This document shows positions 60,343 to 64,000 of a stretch of 64,000 bases of DNA, piece after piece. The stretch comes from Hymenobacter monticola. GTDB taxonomy: Bacteria > Bacteroidota > Bacteroidia > Cytophagales > Hymenobacteraceae. The notes beneath the pieces were generated by a model. It was not told where the DNA came from and made no database searches. It saw nothing but the letters and a program-made list of their open reading frames with translations. Position 1 is the stretch's first letter. Every line of letters begins with the position of its first letter. A program made the position numbers and the translations under genes. The stretch is taken from positions 1,612,001-1,676,000 of the forward strand of contig NZ_CP094534.1 in assembly GCF_022811645.1 (NCBI RefSeq), written 5' to 3'.

Positions 60343-61710
60343 ATGACCCGTAAACAATACTTAGCTACCGCTTGCCTGGGCCTTATCCTGTTATCGGCTG
60401 GCCTTGCGGCTTTTCTGCCCCAGAACCATCCCGAAGCCAGGCCCGACGCGTTCAATCCTGCCGACCTGGCATGGATGCTTTCTGCTTCCGGCCTTGTGCT
60501 GCTGATGACGCCCGGCCTGGCCTTTTTCTACGGCGGCATGGTGAGCAAGCGCAACGTCATTTCGACCATGTTGCAGAGCTTCATCGCGCTGGGTGTGATA
60601 TCGATGCTGTGGTACGTGGTGGGCTTCTCGCTGGCGTTTGGCGACAGCATTGGCGGCGTCATTGGCAATCCGCTCACGTTTTTCATGTTCAACAACGTGG
60701 GCACCGCGCCCCACGCCCGGCTGGCCACCAACCTGCCGCTGGTGCTCTTCGCGGCGTTCCAGCTGAAGTTTGCCATCATCACGCCGGCCCTCATCAGCGG
60801 CGCTTTTGCTGAGCGGATTCGCTTCTGGGGCTACCTGCTGTTCATGTGCCTGTTCAGTCTGCTCATCTACTGCCCGCTGGCGCACTGGACCTGGCATCCC
60901 GACGGCTTCCTGTTCAAATGGGGTGTGCTCGATTTTGCGGGCGGCACGGTGGTGCACATCTCGGCCGGCTTCGCGGCGCTGGCGGGCGCGCTGGCCCTGG
61001 GCCGCCGCCACACCCACCTCGAAGGCCACACCCACGTGCCGCCCAACGTGCCGTTCATCCTCATCGGCACGGGTTTGCTGTGGTTTGGCTGGTTCGGCTT
61101 TAATGCGGGTTCGGCTTTAGCGGCCAATGCCACCGCGGTGCAGGCCTTCATGACTACGCACCTGGCCTCGGCCGCCGCCATGCTCACCTGGATGATGATT
61201 GAAGCCGTGCGCGGGCAGCGGCCCTCGGCGGCCGGCGCGGCCATCGGCGCGGTGGTGGGGCTGGTGGCCATCACCCCGGCGGCGGGCTACATCAGCTACG
61301 GACCGGCCCTGTTTATTGGGGTGGTAGCGGCGGCCATCAGCGCGGGTGCGGTCGATTTGAAGAACAAAACCACGCTCGACGATACCCTCGATGTATTCCC
61401 CTGCCACGGCGTGGGCGGCATTGTGGGCATGATTCTGACGGCCGTTTTCGCCAAAGACGGCGGCTTGGCTACTACCGGCGACTGGACGCTGTTGCTGAAG
61501 CACGTCGGTGCCCTGGCCTTCATCTCCGTCTTCACCTTCGGCGGCTCCTACCTGCTCTACAAGCTTACCAACCTGCTCATTCCCATCCGGGTGAATGCAC
61601 TGCACGAAGCCGACGGCCTCGACCTGAGCCAGCACGGCGAAACGGTGCTGCCCGCCCCCGATGAGCACCTGCCGGTGAGTGAGCCCCGGTTTGTGGTTCG
61701 GGCCTCGTAG
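60343..61710 (+). CDS. Ammonium transporter (Amt/MEP/Rh family)
   Basis: A 455-residue channel with a cleavable-type N-terminal helix and 11 further membrane helices. Family motifs are DLAWMLSASGLVLLMTPGLAFFYGGMVSKRN, GGTVVHISAGFAALAGAL with the pore His, GWFGFNAGSALAAN, and the second pore-His region DVFPCHGVGGIVGMIL. It conducts ammonia/ammonium into the cytoplasm. No glnK/PII gene follows, unlike most bacteria. Its TAG stop is the end TAG of the repeat at 61708. Confidence 0.95.
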   Translation: MTRKQYLATACLGLILLSAGLAAFLPQNHPEARPDAFNPADLAWMLSASGLVLLMTPGLAFFYGGMVSKRNVISTMLQSFIALGVISMLWYVVGFSLAFGDSIGGVIGNPLTFFMFNNVGTAPHARLATNLPLVLFAAFQLKFAIITPALISGAFAERIRFWGYLLFMCLFSLLIYCPLAHWTWHPDGFLFKWGVLDFAGGTVVHISAGFAALAGALALGRRHTHLEGHTHVPPNVPFILIGTGLLWFGWFGFNAGSALAANATAVQAFMTTHLASAAAMLTWMMIEAVRGQRPSAAGAAIGAVVGLVAITPAAGYISYGPALFIGVVAAAISAGAVDLKNKTTLDDTLDVFPCHGVGGIVGMILTAVFAKDGGLATTGDWTLLLKHVGALAFISVFTFGGSYLLYKLTNLLIPIRVNALHEADGLDLSQHGETVLPAPDEHLPVSEPRFVVRAS

Positions 61711-61799
61711 CACGAGTACCCCGAAGCTCCCGCTTCGGCTCGCGTCAGAACCAATCGTTCAAGGCGGGCCGAAGCGGGAGCTTCGGGGTACTCGTGCTA
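61708..61799. repeat. TAG-ended palindromic repeat, copy B, shared by two convergent genes
   Basis: Arms 61709-61739 and 61768-61798 are perfectly complementary over 31 nt. Each contains the self-palindrome CCGAAGC-TCCC-GCTTCGG. Both outer ends are TAGCACGAG read outward-in. The left TAG stops the ammonium transporter and the right TAG (minus strand) stops the methyltransferase. Confidence 0.92.
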
Positions 61800-62504
61800 T
61801 ACGCCCAGCACAAACACCGTCGGAATCCTGTGCAGCTCCGGCGCCGGCCGCTTGCGCCAGTCGGCCACCGTCAGGGTTTTGATGAACTCGCCCGCACCCG
61901 TCACATCAGCCGCCACGCACAGACGGGTGCCGGGCTGCAGGTGCGCCAACAAATCAGCGAACAAGGCGCCGTTGCGGTAAGGCGTTTCGATAAACAGCTG
62001 CGACTGTTGCCGCTGTTGGGCCTCTTTTTCTAAAGCCTTGATGGCCGCGGCGCGCGGCGCTTTCTCGATGGGCAGATACCCGTGGAAGGCAAACTGCTGC
62101 CCGTTCAGCCCCGAGGCCATGAGCGCCAGCAGCAACGACGACGGCCCCACCAACGGCACTACACGCACGCCCTGCCGGTGAGCTTCGCGCGCCAGCGCCG
62201 CACCTGGGTCGGCAATGCCTGGGCAGCCGGCTTCGCTGAGAATGCCCGCATCGATACCTTCTTTTTGCAAGGGCGCAAGGGCGGCGCGCACTTCAGCTTC
62301 CGAGCTGTCTTTGTCGATGACGACGAAGCGGATTTCCTCAATCACGCGGTGCGGGGCCACGCTTTTTACGAAGCGGCGGGCCGTGCGAAGGTTTTCGACC
62401 AGGAAATAGGGGAGGGCCGTCACGGCACTTACCACTTGCGGCGGCAGCACCTGCGGGGCCGTGTCGTCGGCCAACGGCGTGGGAATGAGGAAGAGGGTAT
62501 TCAT
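61797..62504 (-). CDS. RsmI-like SAM-dependent methyltransferase (tetrapyrrole methylase fold)
   Basis: A 235-residue TP-methylase-fold enzyme. It starts LFLIPTPLAD, has the SAM-site ILSEAGCPGIADPG and the VGPSSLLLALMASGLNGQQFAFHGYLP segment and LFIETPYRN, closely following RsmI (16S rRNA 2-prime-O-methyltransferase). It is shorter at the C-terminus than RsmI, so it may be the RsmI-related paralogue common in Bacteroidota and its exact substrate is uncertain. ATG 62504 overlaps the upstream stop by one base (TGATG). Confidence 0.87.
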   Translation of the reverse strand: MNTLFLIPTPLADDTAPQVLPPQVVSAVTALPYFLVENLRTARRFVKSVAPHRVIEEIRFVVIDKDSSEAEVRAALAPLQKEGIDAGILSEAGCPGIADPGAALAREAHRQGVRVVPLVGPSSLLLALMASGLNGQQFAFHGYLPIEKAPRAAAIKALEKEAQQRQQSQLFIETPYRNGALFADLLAHLQPGTRLCVAADVTGAGEFIKTLTVADWRKRPAPELHRIPTVFVLGV

Positions 62505-63286
62505 CAACTCAGCGCAAACGCCTTCACCAATTCGAAAACCTCCTCTGGCTTCTCAGCATGTACCCAATGGCCGGCGTCGACCACAGTGGCCACCTGCGAG
62601 TTCGGAAACAGCGCCGGAATACCGGTCAGTTTGTCCTCCGCCGTAATGTAGTCCGACTTGCCGCCCCGAATAAAGAGCGCCGGCTTTAGAAACGGCGCTT
62701 TGCTGATGGTTTCCTCCCCAATGGCCGCCAACTGGGCCGCCAGCACGGGCAGGTTGATGCGCCAAGCGAAAGTGTTGTCTTCCCGACGGTAAAGATTTTT
62801 CAATAAAAACTGCCGCACGCCCACGCTGCGGATGTGCTTGGCCAGGGCGGCGTCGGCCTCCTGCCGGTTGGTGCAGGTGCTGAAATCGACGGCCTGCAGG
62901 CCAGCCACGATGTCGTCCTGGTGCTCCATGTTGGAGAAGCGCGGCGCGATGTCGACCACAATCAGCTTGGCCAGCCGCTCGGGATTATCCAGCGCCAGGC
63001 GCATGGCCACTTTGCCGCCCATGCTGTGGCCCATCAGTACGGTGTCGGGGCCGAGCTGCAGGTAGTCGAACAACTCCAGCACGTCCTGCGCCATGAGGTC
63101 GTAGGTGTGCTCATTGGAGTGAAAAGAGCGGCCGTGGTTGCGCAAATCGACGCTGACCACGCGCATCCCGGCCTCGGTGGCCCAGCGGCGAGCCAGGCTC
63201 TGCCAATTGTCGAGGGTGCCGAATAGGCCGTGGAGGATGACCAGCGGGCGCCCCTGGCCCTGGTCGAGGTGGTGAAGCAAAGGCAT
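62504..63286 (-). CDS. YbfF-like alpha/beta hydrolase (esterase)
   Basis: A 260-residue hydrolase with oxyanion region LHGLFGTLDNW, nucleophile elbow GHSMGG (Ser intact), acid in FIRGGKSDYI and His in DAGHWVHAE, the full catalytic triad. It resembles the YbfF acyl-thioesterase/esterase group. The ATG 63286 follows a TACTTTTG box by only 4 nt. It is translationally coupled to the methyltransferase gene downstream. It contrasts with the two hydrolases at 37009 and 40670, which lack the Ser. Confidence 0.9.
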   Translation of the reverse strand: MPLLHHLDQGQGRPLVILHGLFGTLDNWQSLARRWATEAGMRVVSVDLRNHGRSFHSNEHTYDLMAQDVLELFDYLQLGPDTVLMGHSMGGKVAMRLALDNPERLAKLIVVDIAPRFSNMEHQDDIVAGLQAVDFSTCTNRQEADAALAKHIRSVGVRQFLLKNLYRREDNTFAWRINLPVLAAQLAAIGEETISKAPFLKPALFIRGGKSDYITAEDKLTGIPALFPNSQVATVVDAGHWVHAEKPEEVFELVKAFALS

Positions 63287-63290
63287 GGCG

Positions 63291-63298
63291 CAAAAGTA
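63291..63298 (-). promoter_or_regulatory. TAnnTTTG promoter box of the esterase gene, next to the ATG
   Basis: The minus strand reads TACTTTTG, CGCC, ATG, again predicting a leaderless or nearly leaderless mRNA. Confidence 0.5.
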
Positions 63299-63330
63299 GG
63301 GCGCGGGGTGGGGAAAGCGGGGCGACCCCA

Positions 63331-63378
63331 CAAAACGCACGTCCTGCCGGGCATAGCCGAGGCAGGACGTGCGTTTTG
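63331..63378 (-). terminator. Terminator of the NmrA-like gene
   Basis: A 17-18 bp stem of CAAAACGCACGTCCTGCC type with its complement and a 12-nt loop lies 15 nt after the stop at 63393. On the minus strand TTTTG forms its end. Confidence 0.85.
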
Positions 63379-63392
63379 AAAATCAATACTCC

Positions 63393-64000
63393 TTACGCCG
63401 TCGCAGCCTTAAATGCCGGCGCAAACACCGTTTGGGCAAATTCTTCGAGCGTGGTGGGCGTGGTGCTGGCGGCGTCGCGCGGGCCATTGGCCATCGACTG
63501 GCCTTCGTTGATGTTGCGCGTCATCTCGTCGTAGAGGTCGGCCTGGTTCTCGCTGAGGCCGGCGCCCACCATGCCTTTCTTGGCGTCTTCGTAGGAGAAG
63601 GGCACGTAGGGCAGCTCCGGCCGACCAATGGCTTGGGCAATGGCAGCCGTGGCTTCGGGTAGGGTGTAGTTGCGGGGGCCCAACAGGTACTGCACGGCGC
63701 GGTGGGGCAGCGCCGGGCCGGCCAGCAGCTCGGCAGCCTTGGCGGCAATGTCGCGGGTGGCTACCATCGGGAAGGCCGCGTCGGGCCGCGTGGCCGAGCC
63801 CGTGATGCCCATGTGCTGAATCATACCAATGTTAGCCAGCAGGTTTTCCATGAAGTAAGCCGGGCGCAGGTGCACTACGCTCAGGTTTTCAACTGCGTTC
63901 AGGCGGGCTTCCTGGCGATGCAGGCCCACTACGGGGCCGGTGCCGGCGGCTTCGTCGGCCCCGATGCTGCTCAGGTGCACGGCTTGCTTCAGGCCCGCGG
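63393..64000 (-). CDS. NmrA/NAD(P)H-binding family protein, N-terminus outside the window
   Basis: At least 202 residues are visible; the frame is open to the window edge (AGLKQAVHLSSIGADEAAGTG). VHLSSIGAD, LRPAYFMENLL, PMVATRDIAAKAAELL and YLLGPRNYTLPEAT are typical of NmrA-like atypical SDRs that bind NAD(P)H, often as redox sensors or quinone reductases. The N-terminal Rossmann GxxGxxG is not in the window. An internal GTG at 63980 is not the true start. Confidence 0.85.
   Translation of the reverse strand, partial: AGLKQAVHLSSIGADEAAGTGPVVGLHRQEARLNAVENLSVVHLRPAYFMENLLANIGMIQHMGITGSATRPDAAFPMVATRDIAAKAAELLAGPALPHRAVQYLLGPRNYTLPEATAAIAQAIGRPELPYVPFSYEDAKKGMVGAGLSENQADLYDEMTRNINEGQSMANGPRDAASTTPTTLEEFAQTVFAPAFKAATA

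Overview
The window looks like chromosome of a GC-rich Bacteroidota, most likely a Hymenobacter-type cytophagale. The support is: two proteins ending in type IX secretion (T9SS) sorting domains (YPNPAHG or HPNPAHG motif and a basic, VVE-ending tail), a PID-CTERM protein, DUF4834, DUF5686, a MurF/alanine racemase fusion, two-component propeller sensor repeats, TAnnTTTG-type promoter boxes, and almost no Shine-Dalgarno sequences. This is inference from gene content; no rRNA is present.

Layout. 1-5380: three consecutive minus-strand genes for exported proteins, each broken by a stop or frameshift (propeller sensor, NTF2-like protein, T9SS fibronectin-type protein). 5506-12224: a LuxR-type response regulator, then an arsenosugar biosynthesis locus in two divergent arms (minus: glycosyltransferase, epimerase-like protein, SDR, CMD/peroxidase-like protein, radical SAM ArsS; plus: DUF547 protein and ArsM). 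12312-20169: housekeeping and hypothetical genes, tRNA-Thr(CGT), a YfhO-type membrane protein, a PLP desulfhydrase/deaminase, a GT-C-like membrane protein, DUF4230 and RecX. 20463-26448: three ferritin-like secreted proteins, one carrying two IPT domains, and a DUF5686 outer-membrane protein. 26574-31403: a PID-CTERM protein and a 1496-residue T9SS protein with three DUF4394 modules. 31565-36832: amidohydrolase lipoprotein, OxyR, MurF-Alr fusion. 37009-43147: a duplicated two-gene module (alpha/beta hydrolase facing a carboxypeptidase-regulatory-like protein) with an OmpA lipoprotein between the copies. 43370-49789: iron uptake (FeoA, FeoB, TonB receptor, PepSY protein). 50011-60214: an export operon (HlyD adaptor, TolC, MacB-type ATPase, two permeases, DUF2807) followed by an NtrC-type regulator and its sensor kinase. 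60343-64000: ammonium transporter, RsmI-like methyltransferase, esterase, partial NmrA-like gene.

The most unusual signal lies between the genes. The window carries a set of inverted repeats whose arms are themselves short-period tandem arrays (7, 9 or 10 bp). One lies in frame inside the MurF-Alr gene, and one is a 16-unit heptamer array just upstream of the NtrC-type regulator. A second class of palindromes begins with TAG at both ends and supplies the stop codons of the genes it touches. Other points of note: both hydrolase paralogues have Gly where the nucleophile Ser should be, and several promoter boxes lie 3-4 nt from the ATG, suggesting leaderless transcripts.
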